DNA of 64,000 nt from CAYRHN01 sp964424115 (GTDB taxonomy: Bacteria; Chloroflexota; Anaerolineae; Anaerolineales; Anaerolineaceae): assembly GCA_964424115.1 (NCBI GenBank), contig CAYRHN010000010.1, positions 93,761-157,760 on the forward strand. The letters run 5' to 3'. Shown here piece by piece: positions 1 to 8,413 of this stretch; within the stretch, counting starts at the first letter, position 1; the number at the start of each line of letters is the position of its first letter. Made by a program: the position numbers and the translations under genes. The notes beneath the pieces are model-generated. The model was not told the origin of the DNA. It ran no database searches and was given only the letters and a program-made list of their open reading frames with translations.

Positions 1-1
1 C

Positions 2-775
2 ACCATCGGCGTGATGGTTTCTCAGATTTATTCTGAGGGGAAGCGCTTCAGCGAATACGATTTGAACATTCTCACCTTCGTCTCCACCCAGGTGGCCATG
101 GTGATCGAACGGATGCGTTCCGAGCAGGAGTTGCAGCATGCCTTGAATGAAAAGGAAATCCTCCTGCGTGAGGTGCACCGGCGGGTGCGCAATAATATGC
201 AGGTCGTTTCCAGCCTGATCGCCCTTCAAGCCGAAGAGGTTTCGGATGAACACGATCGGCGCCTGTTTGACCAGATTCAAAGTCGTATCCGTGTCATGGC
301 GATGGTGCACGAAGAGCTTTACCGCTCTCAAGATTTTGGGCATATCCAATTTAATGAATACATTGAGAGTCTGGCTCGCATGGTGTACATGGCATATTGC
401 ACGAACCCCAATGTTGCCCTGCGCCTGGATGTGGAACCTTTGGAGTTCAGTCTGGAAGCTGCTATCCCCTTTGGGCTGATCGTACACGAATTGATCGGGA
501 ATGCTCTCGAACATGCTTTTCCGCCCGGAGAATCGGGAGAGGTATGGGTACGATTGCATCGCGACCAAGAGAATTTCCATTTGACCGTCTCAGATAACGG
601 GATAGGCCTGCCTCAAGTAGAGGCAGTCGATTCAGCCCCCGCTTTTGGCTTGCAGTTGGTTGAGATCCTCTGCAAACAAACCCATGCTTTGTTGTCTGTA
701 AATCATCAGGCGGGCACGACGGTTGAATTGGTCTTTGCGGCGCCGGTCCTTCGGCCAGACGGCCAGGGGGTGTGA
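2..775 (+). CDS. Sensor histidine kinase, HisKA_2 type (5'-truncated by window edge)
   Basis: The reading frame is open to the left edge, so the true start lies outside. The first ~35 residues read as the end of a GAF domain (FVSTQVAMVIER helix). Next comes the HisKA_2 dimerisation box with the phospho-acceptor His in EVHRRVRNNMQVVSSLI, followed by a HATPase_c domain with N-box ELIGNALEHAF and G-box DNGIGLP. Kinases of this family autophosphorylate on that His and pass phosphate to a receiver. The stop overlaps the GTG of the next gene by 4 bases, which suggests the HD-GYP protein is its partner. The signal sensed is unknown. Confidence 0.9.
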   Translation, partial: TIGVMVSQIYSEGKRFSEYDLNILTFVSTQVAMVIERMRSEQELQHALNEKEILLREVHRRVRNNMQVVSSLIALQAEEVSDEHDRRLFDQIQSRIRVMAMVHEELYRSQDFGHIQFNEYIESLARMVYMAYCTNPNVALRLDVEPLEFSLEAAIPFGLIVHELIGNALEHAFPPGESGEVWVRLHRDQENFHLTVSDNGIGLPQVEAVDSAPAFGLQLVEILCKQTHALLSVNHQAGTTVELVFAAPVLRPDGQGV

Positions 776-3066
776 AGATTATGGAAATGAAACGGGTTTC
801 AAATCCGCGTGAAATGCGCATTCTCGTCCTGGCCAGCGATGAGCTGGATGTTCCTGCATTGCTGGCTGACCTGGAATTCTTGGGGTATCAGGTGGCAGGG
901 GTGGCGCACGATTTTGCGTCCGCCCAAATGGCTGTGGCCGAAGCTGCGCCGAACTTAGCGCTGGTCAGTCTGGATCTGGGCGGAGATCAGGGGGGCGTGG
1001 AAGTGGCTGCCCGCCTGCACGGCGAGCTGGAATTGCCTGTGGTCTTTCTGATCAGTGGGGTGACCCTGGACGGCCTGGAGCATGCCCGCCACGCAGAACC
1101 CTTCGGGTATATCTTTGCTCCTTTCCAACGCACGCAGATCTTTGCTGTCTTGGAAACCGCTGGCCAGCGAGCTGCCATTGAAGAACGGATGAATCTGCAA
1201 GAAAAAAAGTACCGCTCCATCGTGGAAGACTCCCCGGTAGGGATCTTTCAGACCGCGCTGGATGGACAATATCTCAGCGTCAATCAATCGCTGGCGGAAT
1301 CATTGGGCTACTCTTCTCCGCAGGAATTTTTGGATTCGGTTGAAAATATCAAAAAATTATATATCCACCCCGAGCGCAGGGTCAGAAATGTTAGAAAAGC
1401 GCTGGACTCGTCTGGGTTTGTTGAAGTTGAAAACGTGATCCGCCGCAAAGATGGCAGCCATAAGATCTCGCTGGTGCAATATCATGTAGTGCGCGACAAA
1501 TCCGGCGCTCCCTTGTATCTTGAAGGATTCTCCCAGGATATCACCTCCCGCAAGAAGGCCGAAGCCTCGCTTCAGGCTGCCAATAAACAACTGAGGGAAG
1601 AGATCAGCGTCCGCCAGCGCGCCGAACAGATCCTGCGCGACAGTGAGGACCGCTACGTCAATTTCTTCAAAAGCTTTGAAGGGATCGCGTTCCGCCTGAA
1701 TCCCGCGGGAGACCCGGGGCATGAGATCTACCAGCCGGTCTTTTACCACGGCGCTGTGGAGGCAATCACCGGTTACACGGAAGAAGCCCTTTTACGCGGA
1801 GAGCCCTTCTGGGAGCAATTGGTTCATCCCGACGATCTGCTTTCTTGGAAGAACAGTAACCTGTCCTTGTCGGATCGGGTGAATGTTCCTGTGGAACGCG
1901 AATACCGCATTTTGCGCCAGGATGGACAAATGCGCTGGGTTCATGAAGTGTTGCAATACCATCCAGGCGCGGGTGACAGGACTGGATTTGTACAGGGTGC
2001 CATCTATGATGTGACGACCCGTAAACTGCGTGAATTTGAAATGCGAGCCGTAGCTGCCGTATCCTCCCGCCTCAACACTGCCACCAGCCGGACCGAGATC
2101 CCTCCGTTGTTATTACAGCAGGTGAGTCAGTTGCTCCAGGCACGCGGGGCTGCATTAATGTTGTTCGATGCTGAATCCGGCAAGGCAGTATGCGAGTTGG
2201 GAACCGGGGTATGGGAAAAGTACACTGGCAATCAGCTTCCAGCAGGGGATATCACCTACCGGGTGATCAGCGAGCGCCGTTTTTATTTGAACAATGATGC
2301 CCTTAATATCGTCGAGATTGCCGGGTTATCTGCCGAATCCAACCTGCGCGGTCTGGCTTGCATACCTCTGGTCACGCAAAAACAGATTTTGGGCGCTTTA
2401 TGGGTGGCAAAATCCACCCCAATTGCCGGCGAGGAATTACGCGCCTTTGCTGCGATTGGCGATATGGCCGCTTCTACCCTGCAGCAGGCCACCCTGTACG
2501 ACAAGCTCCAACAAGCCTATGACAGCACCCTGGAAGGTTGGGCGCTGGCTCTGGAATTGCGAGACCACGAGACCCAGGGACATTCCTTGCGTGTGGCAGA
2601 TGCCACCGTTCACCTGGCGCGTGCGTTGGGCGTATCGGATAACGAGCTGGTTGATATCCGCAGGGGCGCTTTGCTGCACGATATCGGCAAGATCGCAGTA
2701 CCCGACCAAATCTTGCTCAAGCCGGGACCGCTGGATGAACGAGAACTGGAGATCATGCATTTACACCCGGTATATGCCTACGAGATGCTCTCGCCGATCC
2801 GTTTCTTGCGCAGCGCGTTGGATATTCCTTATGCCCACCACGAGCGTTGGGATGGCTCGGGCTACCCGCGTGGGTTAAAAGGCCAGTCGATCCCCCTCTC
2901 GGCGCGCATTTTCTCGATCATTGACGTGTGGGACTCGCTGCTCTCCGACCGTCCCTATCGTCCGGCCTGGCCGACAGAGAAAGTCATGCACTATCTCCGC
3001 GAGCAATCCGAGCGTCATTTCGACCCCCGCGTGGTGGAGACTTTCTTCAACGTGTTTGGCGGCTAA
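772..3066 (+). CDS. Receiver-PAS-PAS-GAF-HD-GYP protein (c-di-GMP phosphodiesterase)
   Basis: 764 residues from GTG 772 (an in-frame ATG follows at 781). Domains in order: receiver-like ~15-130 with Asp68 at the acceptor position; PAS ~145-260 and ~285-420; GAF ~430-570; HD-GYP ~580-760. The HD-GYP domain has the metal motif HDIGK (H636, D637) and HHERWDGSGYPRG with G697-Y698-P699, so c-di-GMP hydrolysis is likely. The receiver has Ala in YIFAPF where the switch Lys of KPF normally sits, so it may not respond to phosphate classically. Its GTG overlaps the stop of the kinase gene. It converges with the P-type ATPase with no gap. Confidence 0.93.
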   Translation: MKIMEMKRVSNPREMRILVLASDELDVPALLADLEFLGYQVAGVAHDFASAQMAVAEAAPNLALVSLDLGGDQGGVEVAARLHGELELPVVFLISGVTLDGLEHARHAEPFGYIFAPFQRTQIFAVLETAGQRAAIEERMNLQEKKYRSIVEDSPVGIFQTALDGQYLSVNQSLAESLGYSSPQEFLDSVENIKKLYIHPERRVRNVRKALDSSGFVEVENVIRRKDGSHKISLVQYHVVRDKSGAPLYLEGFSQDITSRKKAEASLQAANKQLREEISVRQRAEQILRDSEDRYVNFFKSFEGIAFRLNPAGDPGHEIYQPVFYHGAVEAITGYTEEALLRGEPFWEQLVHPDDLLSWKNSNLSLSDRVNVPVEREYRILRQDGQMRWVHEVLQYHPGAGDRTGFVQGAIYDVTTRKLREFEMRAVAAVSSRLNTATSRTEIPPLLLQQVSQLLQARGAALMLFDAESGKAVCELGTGVWEKYTGNQLPAGDITYRVISERRFYLNNDALNIVEIAGLSAESNLRGLACIPLVTQKQILGALWVAKSTPIAGEELRAFAAIGDMAASTLQQATLYDKLQQAYDSTLEGWALALELRDHETQGHSLRVADATVHLARALGVSDNELVDIRRGALLHDIGKIAVPDQILLKPGPLDERELEIMHLHPVYAYEMLSPIRFLRSALDIPYAHHERWDGSGYPRGLKGQSIPLSARIFSIIDVWDSLLSDRPYRPAWPTEKVMHYLREQSERHFDPRVVETFFNVFGG

Positions 3067-5502
3067 CTATCCCAGGTCGGTATAGAAGAAACGGTCGATC
3101 AGGCGATTGCGCCATGTCCACCGGCAAATGAACGCCCATAACACAGTAAAGACTGCCAGACCCAGGTATTCCCACCATTCCAGAGGGACTATATCGAACA
3201 TGGAGGCGAAAAAGGGCACCGCAAGCAGCGCAAAAAACAGGATGCCCAGTCCGATTGCCATGTAGGTAGGGCGCCGGTCTCCACTCAGACGGTCGCCGCC
3301 AGTGAAGAAACGCGTGGGCGGCTCTACAAAGGGGATAAGGATTAATCCGCACAGGATCGTGAAAATGGTTAGGGCGGTTTGTGCAGCCAGCAGGGCGGGG
3401 GAACTGGCTGCGTCGCCTGCCGACCAGTTTGTCCGCCAGCCCAGGGTGAGAATATACACTGCCAATCCCATGATGCTGATCGTCAGCGATGCCGGAATGG
3501 TGAAACGCATCAACCAGCGCACCAGGTTCTTGCGCGGAGGTCCAGGCTGTGCCCAGGCGGCTAATGCTAACGTAGGAATACCCACCGTGACCAACGCCAG
3601 CAGCGAGGAATGGCGGGGCGAGAAGGGAAAACCACCCACAATTTCCACTGAAAGCACCAGCAGCGCGGTGACGAATACCCGGGTGAGGAATAATTTAAGG
3701 ATATCCTGCATGCCGTTAATGATCCGCTGTCCTTCGCGGACTGCGACTGGCAGCGCCCCGAACGAATCGTTGAGCAGGATGATATCCGCTACCCCGCGGG
3801 CAGCCTGGCTTCCGGATTGCATGGCGACTCCCAGGTTGGCCTGTTTGAGCGAGAGGACATCGTTCACGCCGTCGCCGATCATGGCTACGTAGTGTCCCTG
3901 CGCGCGCAATGCGCGCACCAGCTCCTCCTTTTGACTGGGCGTGATCCGTCCAAAAACATCCCCTTCTTCCGCTTTTTTTGCCAGCTCGGAAGGCGAAAGG
4001 CCGTCCAATTCCAACCCCGAGACCAGTTTCACGGCTGATTTCAGCCCCGCCTGGCGCGCCAGGGCAGCCACAGTGGCGGGGTTGTCGCCGGAGATGATCT
4101 TTAGCCGGACCCCAGATCTGGCAAAATCTGCCAGTGTGCTTCCGGCTTCACTGCGCAGCTCGTCAGAGAGGATCGCCAGTCCCATCGGCTGCATCGCCTC
4201 TGGCAGTCTGGGTTGGCCGGCCTCATCCAGAAGATTGGCGCACTCCGGCGCCCGAGCCAGCAATAGCACCCGCAGCCCGGCCTCGGCAGCTTCGTCGATC
4301 CTGCCTTGCAAAGGCGCCAATCCGCCGGTCAGGTTATTTTGAAGCATCTCTGGGGCTCCCAACACATACGCCCCGCGCCTTGATTCTCCGGCAAATACCA
4401 GCCCGGACCATTTGCGCTGCGAAGAGAAATCCACTTCTCCAGAAATCGGCAGCCTCTCGCCGGGACAACTGGTCAGAATGGCTTCATTAGTGCGGTTTCC
4501 CGCTGACACACTCGCGGTGAAATCTCCCAACGCCTTGCGTAATTCCGCTTCGCTGGTCTGGTATGGAAAAACCGAATGAAAGAGGATCCGGTTGGCGGTC
4601 AATGTGCCGGTTTTATCCAGACACAGCACGGTCACATTCGAGAGGGATTCCATAGCGTTGGATTGTTGCACCAGTGCGCCTTTCCCGGCAATGCGCACTG
4701 CGCCGAGCGCGTATGCCACGGCTATGGCCAGGAATAATCCGTTTGGCACCAATCCTGCGATCACCACCGACATCTTTACGCTGTCCACCAGCGGAATACG
4801 GTTGAGGGTGGTGTTCGCTACCAGCAGGATCTGCAGGTATAACATCAACAGCAGCAGCACGCGGATCACCAGGCTGATCTGCTTTTGCAAAGGGGTCAAT
4901 ACGCGCCGGTAGGCACGCGCGCCGCTGGTCAACTGGTTGGCCAGTGACTGGTTGCCGACCTTCTGCGCTTCAAACAGGGTAGAGCCGCTCACGCAGAACG
5001 ATCCTGAATAGACTGGATCGCCGGGCTGCTTGGGAATCAGGTCCGATTCACCGGTCAGCAGCGATTCATCGGTATCCATCTTCCCCTCCACCACTGCGCC
5101 ATCCACCACGATTTGATCTCCCGCAGAAACTCGCAACACATCCCCCAGGACGATCTCATTCGGATCGGCTTTGATCTCTTTCCCGTCGCGCAGGATTGTG
5201 GCAGTTGGGCGGGTGAGCAGGGCAATTCGGTCCAGCGTGCGTTTGGCGCGAATCTCCTGCACCACGCTCACGATCACATTGATCATGATCACGCTCACCG
5301 AAATGACCGCATCCATCGGGCGGCCCAACAGCACCAGTGCCAGTCCCAGCAGGAACAAGGCATTATTGATAAAAGTAAATACGTTCTCTCGGATGATCTG
5401 CCAATAGGTACGGTTGGTTTGCAGGGGAGCGTGATTCCCCTGTCCTTGGGCGCGTCGTTTTTCGGCTTCCGCCTGGCTCAGTCCGGTCAATGGTGTGGTC
5501 AT
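3067..5502 (-). CDS. Cation-translocating P-type ATPase
   Basis: 811 residues with TGES (actuator domain), CLDKTGTLT with phosphorylated D296, and the hinge motif GDGVNDVLSL. About ten membrane helices are split 4 + 6 in the usual way. No N-terminal heavy-metal CxxC domain is present, which points to a Ca/Mg-type or uncharacterised cation pump; it resembles the actinobacterial CtpE style. Helix 4 reads VPNGL with N254 where Ca pumps have PEGL, so the ion specificity is uncertain. ATG 5502 is chosen because AGGAG sits 5 bases upstream; a GTG at 5508 overlaps that AGGAG. It is divergent from the methyltransferase. Confidence 0.9.
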   Translation of the reverse strand: MTTPLTGLSQAEAEKRRAQGQGNHAPLQTNRTYWQIIRENVFTFINNALFLLGLALVLLGRPMDAVISVSVIMINVIVSVVQEIRAKRTLDRIALLTRPTATILRDGKEIKADPNEIVLGDVLRVSAGDQIVVDGAVVEGKMDTDESLLTGESDLIPKQPGDPVYSGSFCVSGSTLFEAQKVGNQSLANQLTSGARAYRRVLTPLQKQISLVIRVLLLLMLYLQILLVANTTLNRIPLVDSVKMSVVIAGLVPNGLFLAIAVAYALGAVRIAGKGALVQQSNAMESLSNVTVLCLDKTGTLTANRILFHSVFPYQTSEAELRKALGDFTASVSAGNRTNEAILTSCPGERLPISGEVDFSSQRKWSGLVFAGESRRGAYVLGAPEMLQNNLTGGLAPLQGRIDEAAEAGLRVLLLARAPECANLLDEAGQPRLPEAMQPMGLAILSDELRSEAGSTLADFARSGVRLKIISGDNPATVAALARQAGLKSAVKLVSGLELDGLSPSELAKKAEEGDVFGRITPSQKEELVRALRAQGHYVAMIGDGVNDVLSLKQANLGVAMQSGSQAARGVADIILLNDSFGALPVAVREGQRIINGMQDILKLFLTRVFVTALLVLSVEIVGGFPFSPRHSSLLALVTVGIPTLALAAWAQPGPPRKNLVRWLMRFTIPASLTISIMGLAVYILTLGWRTNWSAGDAASSPALLAAQTALTIFTILCGLILIPFVEPPTRFFTGGDRLSGDRRPTYMAIGLGILFFALLAVPFFASMFDIVPLEWWEYLGLAVFTVLWAFICRWTWRNRLIDRFFYTDLG

Positions 5503-5584
5503 GGGCACTCCTGGAAAACGTGATATCTCATTTTAACGGATATTTCCCAAAAACGTAGGATCAAAGGGATCTGTCTGGAAAAAA

Positions 5585-5593
5585 TGCTATAAT
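5585..5593 (+). promoter_or_regulatory. Extended -10 promoter, leaderless start of the methyltransferase gene
   Basis: TGC-TATAAT ends 7 bases before ATG 5601, and no Shine-Dalgarno sequence is visible. Transcription would begin at or next to the start codon. Confidence 0.7.
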
Positions 5594-5600
5594 TTTTCTC

Positions 5601-6371
5601 ATGGAAATCCCTTTTCTCAATACCGTTCAAAACCTGGATGCATTGGCGGGATTGTCCGCTCTTCCCGAGGCTTGCCTGGATTTGATCATCGCCGATCCGC
5701 CTTACGGCCTGGGCAAGGATTACGGCAACAATTCTGACCGGCTGGGAACCGCCGACTTCCTGGCTTGGACGTACCGCTGGTTGGAGGCCGCCCTGCCCAA
5801 GTTGAAAACCTCTGGCAGCCTGTATATCTTCACCACCTGGCGCTACAGCCCCGAGATTTTTATCTTTCTCAAGCAGCGCATGATGATGTTGAACGAGATC
5901 ATCTGGGACCGTAAAGTTCCCAGCATGGGCGGCAGTGTGCGACGGTTTTCTTCCGTTCACGATACGATCGGCTTTTTTGCCGTTTCCCGGAATTATTTCT
6001 TTAACCTGGACGCGGTGCGCATCCCCTATGATGCCCAAACTAAAAAAGCCCGCTCCCGTTCCATTTTCGTCGGCAAGAAATGGCTGGAAGTGGGATACAA
6101 TCCCAAAGATGTCTGGTCGGTTTCGCGCCTGCACAGCATCCACGCCGAAAGAGAACGCCATCCTACCCAGAAGCCCCTTGAGATCATTGAGAGGATGGTC
6201 AAGGCCAGTTGTCCGCCCGGCGGGGTGGTGCTGGACCCGTTCTCAGGGTCTGGAACCACACCCGCAGCTTGCCTGTTAAATGGGCGGAATTACATCGCTT
6301 TTGAGATCAACCCGGAGTACTGTTTGATCATCCGTGAACGTATTGCGCGGTTGAACTCGGTTCAGGGTTGA
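5601..6371 (+). CDS. DNA methyltransferase, N6-adenine/N4-cytosine type (beta order)
   Basis: 256 residues. Catalytic motif IV is DPPY (D32-Y35) and the AdoMet-binding motif DPFSGSGT (D212-T219) lies near the C-terminus. Catalytic-before-AdoMet order is the beta class of amino-methyltransferases. HPTQKPLEIIERM just before motif I is typical of this family. A DNA-binding insert lies between. No restriction endonuclase or specificity subunit is nearby, so it is probably an orphan methylase, either epigenetic or a relic of an R-M system. It ends inside the 3' end of the convergent LCP gene (10-base overlap). The target sequence cannot be read from the protein. Confidence 0.9.
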   Translation: MEIPFLNTVQNLDALAGLSALPEACLDLIIADPPYGLGKDYGNNSDRLGTADFLAWTYRWLEAALPKLKTSGSLYIFTTWRYSPEIFIFLKQRMMMLNEIIWDRKVPSMGGSVRRFSSVHDTIGFFAVSRNYFFNLDAVRIPYDAQTKKARSRSIFVGKKWLEVGYNPKDVWSVSRLHSIHAERERHPTQKPLEIIERMVKASCPPGGVVLDPFSGSGTTPAACLLNGRNYIAFEINPEYCLIIRERIARLNSVQG

Positions 6372-7384
6372 TAGACTGTCTGGTAGATCAACGATTGGAT
6401 GGCGTTGTAGTCCGGGATCAGTACCATTGCGCCGCTGGCAGTGATATAGTCATACACGTCGTTGGGGGTGATGGTAAGCCGAGTCACCCGATTGGGGTCC
6501 GAAAAGACGGTCGGCGCCACTGTCAGCAGATTGACCATGTCGGTCAATGCCAGGTTGGTTTCCACGCTGGAACTCAACAGGCTGTAGATCTCCGGCGCGC
6601 GCATCACTGCGTTGATGTTCATCAGCTTAAAGAACAATCCTTCGATCACTTCTTGTGAGCGGCGTTCGCGGTCAAAGTCCGAACTGGTGTAACGCGAACG
6701 TACATACCATAACGCGGTTTGCCCATCCATGGTGTACTGGCCGGGATCGAAAGTGCAGGTATTATTCACTGCGATGGGTAATTTGCAATGATCGGATACT
6801 TGTTGGCGGACATTGACCGTGATTCCACCCAGAGTATCCACGATATAGGTAAAACCCTGGAAGTTGGTCATGATGTAATAATCCGGCCGGATCCCGAAAT
6901 TGTATTCAAAGGTATCGGCGGTGAGTTGAAATCCCCCTAATTGCTGCACCACGTTGATCCGCTCGTAGCCATAGTAGGGGATCTCGATGTACAGATCGCG
7001 GGGGAAGGATAGCATCTTAACCGTGCCGTCATAAGGATTGATCGCTACCAGTACGATCACATCCGTGCGATAGCCGGAATTGGGGCGGTAGTCTGACCCC
7101 AGGAGCAGGATCAATTTTTGCCCCAGCGGCCGGCTGCCGGTAGGGGTTGGTAGCGGTCCCTGTTGATCATCCGGGGTAGGGATCACATCGGTGGGATTCT
7201 CACCCGATCCCGTAGAAGGCGTGGCAGTGAACGCAAACGGCAGGAAAGGCGTTGGCGTGGCGGTGGCGTTCGGATTGGGCGTGGCCAGGTTAATGCGCCC
7301 TCCGTTTCCGGCTGCTGTGGGAAGGTTGCAGCCTGTCAGGGCAAAAATTGCCAGGATGAGCAGAATATTTTTCAGAGATTTCAT
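6362..7384 (-). CDS. LCP (LytR-CpsA-Psr) family lipoprotein
   Basis: 340 residues. The N-terminus has a lipoprotein signal with lipobox LTGC, then a short Pro/Thr-rich linker. The LCP catalytic domain shows LLLGSDYRPNSGYRTDVIVL, LSFPRDLYIEIP and the Arg-rich YVRSRYTSSDFDRERRSQ. LCP enzymes transfer lipid-linked polymers to peptidoglycan or other surface acceptors. Most are anchored by a helix; a lipobox is less usual. AAGAGG precedes the ATG. It is the last gene of the kinase-LysM-LCP run, after a ~108-base gap. Confidence 0.92.
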   Translation of the reverse strand: MKSLKNILLILAIFALTGCNLPTAAGNGGRINLATPNPNATATPTPFLPFAFTATPSTGSGENPTDVIPTPDDQQGPLPTPTGSRPLGQKLILLLGSDYRPNSGYRTDVIVLVAINPYDGTVKMLSFPRDLYIEIPYYGYERINVVQQLGGFQLTADTFEYNFGIRPDYYIMTNFQGFTYIVDTLGGITVNVRQQVSDHCKLPIAVNNTCTFDPGQYTMDGQTALWYVRSRYTSSDFDRERRSQEVIEGLFFKLMNINAVMRAPEIYSLLSSSVETNLALTDMVNLLTVAPTVFSDPNRVTRLTITPNDVYDYITASGAMVLIPDYNAIQSLIYQTVYQP

Positions 7385-7492
7385 TGTTAATTTACCTCTT
7401 AAGAAGACCAGACTGCGCGCTATATCGAGTGAAAATCCTCGGAAGACTCTCCTTTGGGAAAATCTTTGGCGCGTGGTAGCTGGTCGAATAAA

Positions 7493-8413
7493 CTATGGAA
7501 AAGGATTCCCTTTTGAAGGTGTGGCCGTCGTTGTAGGGGTCGCCGTCGAGGTTTCCGTCTCGGTGGCGGTTGCCGTAGGCGTCTCGCTGGGGGTGGGCGT
7601 TGGGGTTGGCGTTCCGGTGGCGGTTGGGGTTGAGGTTGCCGTGGCAGTACCGGTACTGGTACTGGTGCTGGTGGAGGTCGGTGTTGGCGTTCCAGTAATG
7701 GGGGTTGCAGGCTGGGTAGAAGTACGGGTTCCGGTGATGGTTGGGGTGGGTGTGCGCGTGGGAACATTGGGTACATACAGGATCTGCCCGGCCACAATAA
7801 AATTGGCGCTGGGCAGGCAATTGGCGGTCTGAAGCTGGTAAATGCTCACACCGTAAGCCCGGCTGAGTGCGGATAACGTATCACCCAGCTGAACGGTGTA
7901 GCGCACCCATCCCGCAGGCGCTCCGCAGGGGATATTCGTGCGAGTGGCGCTGGGGAGGATGACGGTCGAGGTGTTCTCCGGTAAAATCGCGGCGGTGGCA
8001 GTGGGAAGAGGCGGTAAATAGATCAGGCTGCCGGCAGGCAGGGTGTCTGCCAATAAGCAATTCACCTGTCGAAGCTCTTCGATGCTCAATCCCGAGGAAA
8101 GCGCAAAGCTCTCCAGCGTTTCTCCGGCTGCCACGGTATGCGCGTTCCACCCGTTGGGTGGGGGGCAACTGGTGGGAGGAATGGGGGTGGCGGAAACCTG
8201 GGGCTGGTTGGCAGATGGGGTGGGCTTGACAGGCAGAACTTCAGCCGGGGTCGGCTGCAGATTTTGCGGCTGGGTTGCGCTTGGAGCGGCCTGGAATCCA
8301 AAACCGCGGCCTTCGGCCAGGGTCAAGGCAAAGGCGCCCATCACCAGCGCAGCTACCGCGCCTATGACCAGCAATCCAACCAGTATCTCGCGCAGCCAGG
8401 ACAACGCTTTCAT
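7493..8413 (-). CDS. Membrane-anchored protein with two LysM domains and a Thr/Pro tail
   Basis: 306 residues. One N-terminal membrane helix (~10-32) is followed by a Pro-rich linker. LysM 1 starts at WNAHTVAAGETLESFA and LysM 2 at WVRYTVQLGDTLSALS. Each ends in a YLPP/YVPN strand. The last ~80 residues are nearly all Thr, Pro, Ser, Gly and Ala in TPTPT-like repeats, likely an extended or glycosylated wall-spanning region. LysM binds GlcNAc-containing glycans such as peptidoglycan. The ATG overlaps the kinase stop by one base (TAATG), so the two are co-expressed. The repeat tail makes the exact 3' end sensitive to sequencing error. Confidence 0.88.
   Translation of the reverse strand: MKALSWLREILVGLLVIGAVAALVMGAFALTLAEGRGFGFQAAPSATQPQNLQPTPAEVLPVKPTPSANQPQVSATPIPPTSCPPPNGWNAHTVAAGETLESFALSSGLSIEELRQVNCLLADTLPAGSLIYLPPLPTATAAILPENTSTVILPSATRTNIPCGAPAGWVRYTVQLGDTLSALSRAYGVSIYQLQTANCLPSANFIVAGQILYVPNVPTRTPTPTITGTRTSTQPATPITGTPTPTSTSTSTSTGTATATSTPTATGTPTPTPTPSETPTATATETETSTATPTTTATPSKGNPFP

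Noticed and set aside
5601..7384. Methyltransferase as part of a restriction-modification system.
   Set aside because: Its neighbours are a P-type ATPase and an LCP protein; no endonuclease or specificity gene is present.
7534..7790. Repetitive GTNGGNGTN-like DNA that could be taken for a repeat array.
   Set aside because: It has no constant repeat/spacer length and codes the Thr/Pro tail of the LysM protein.
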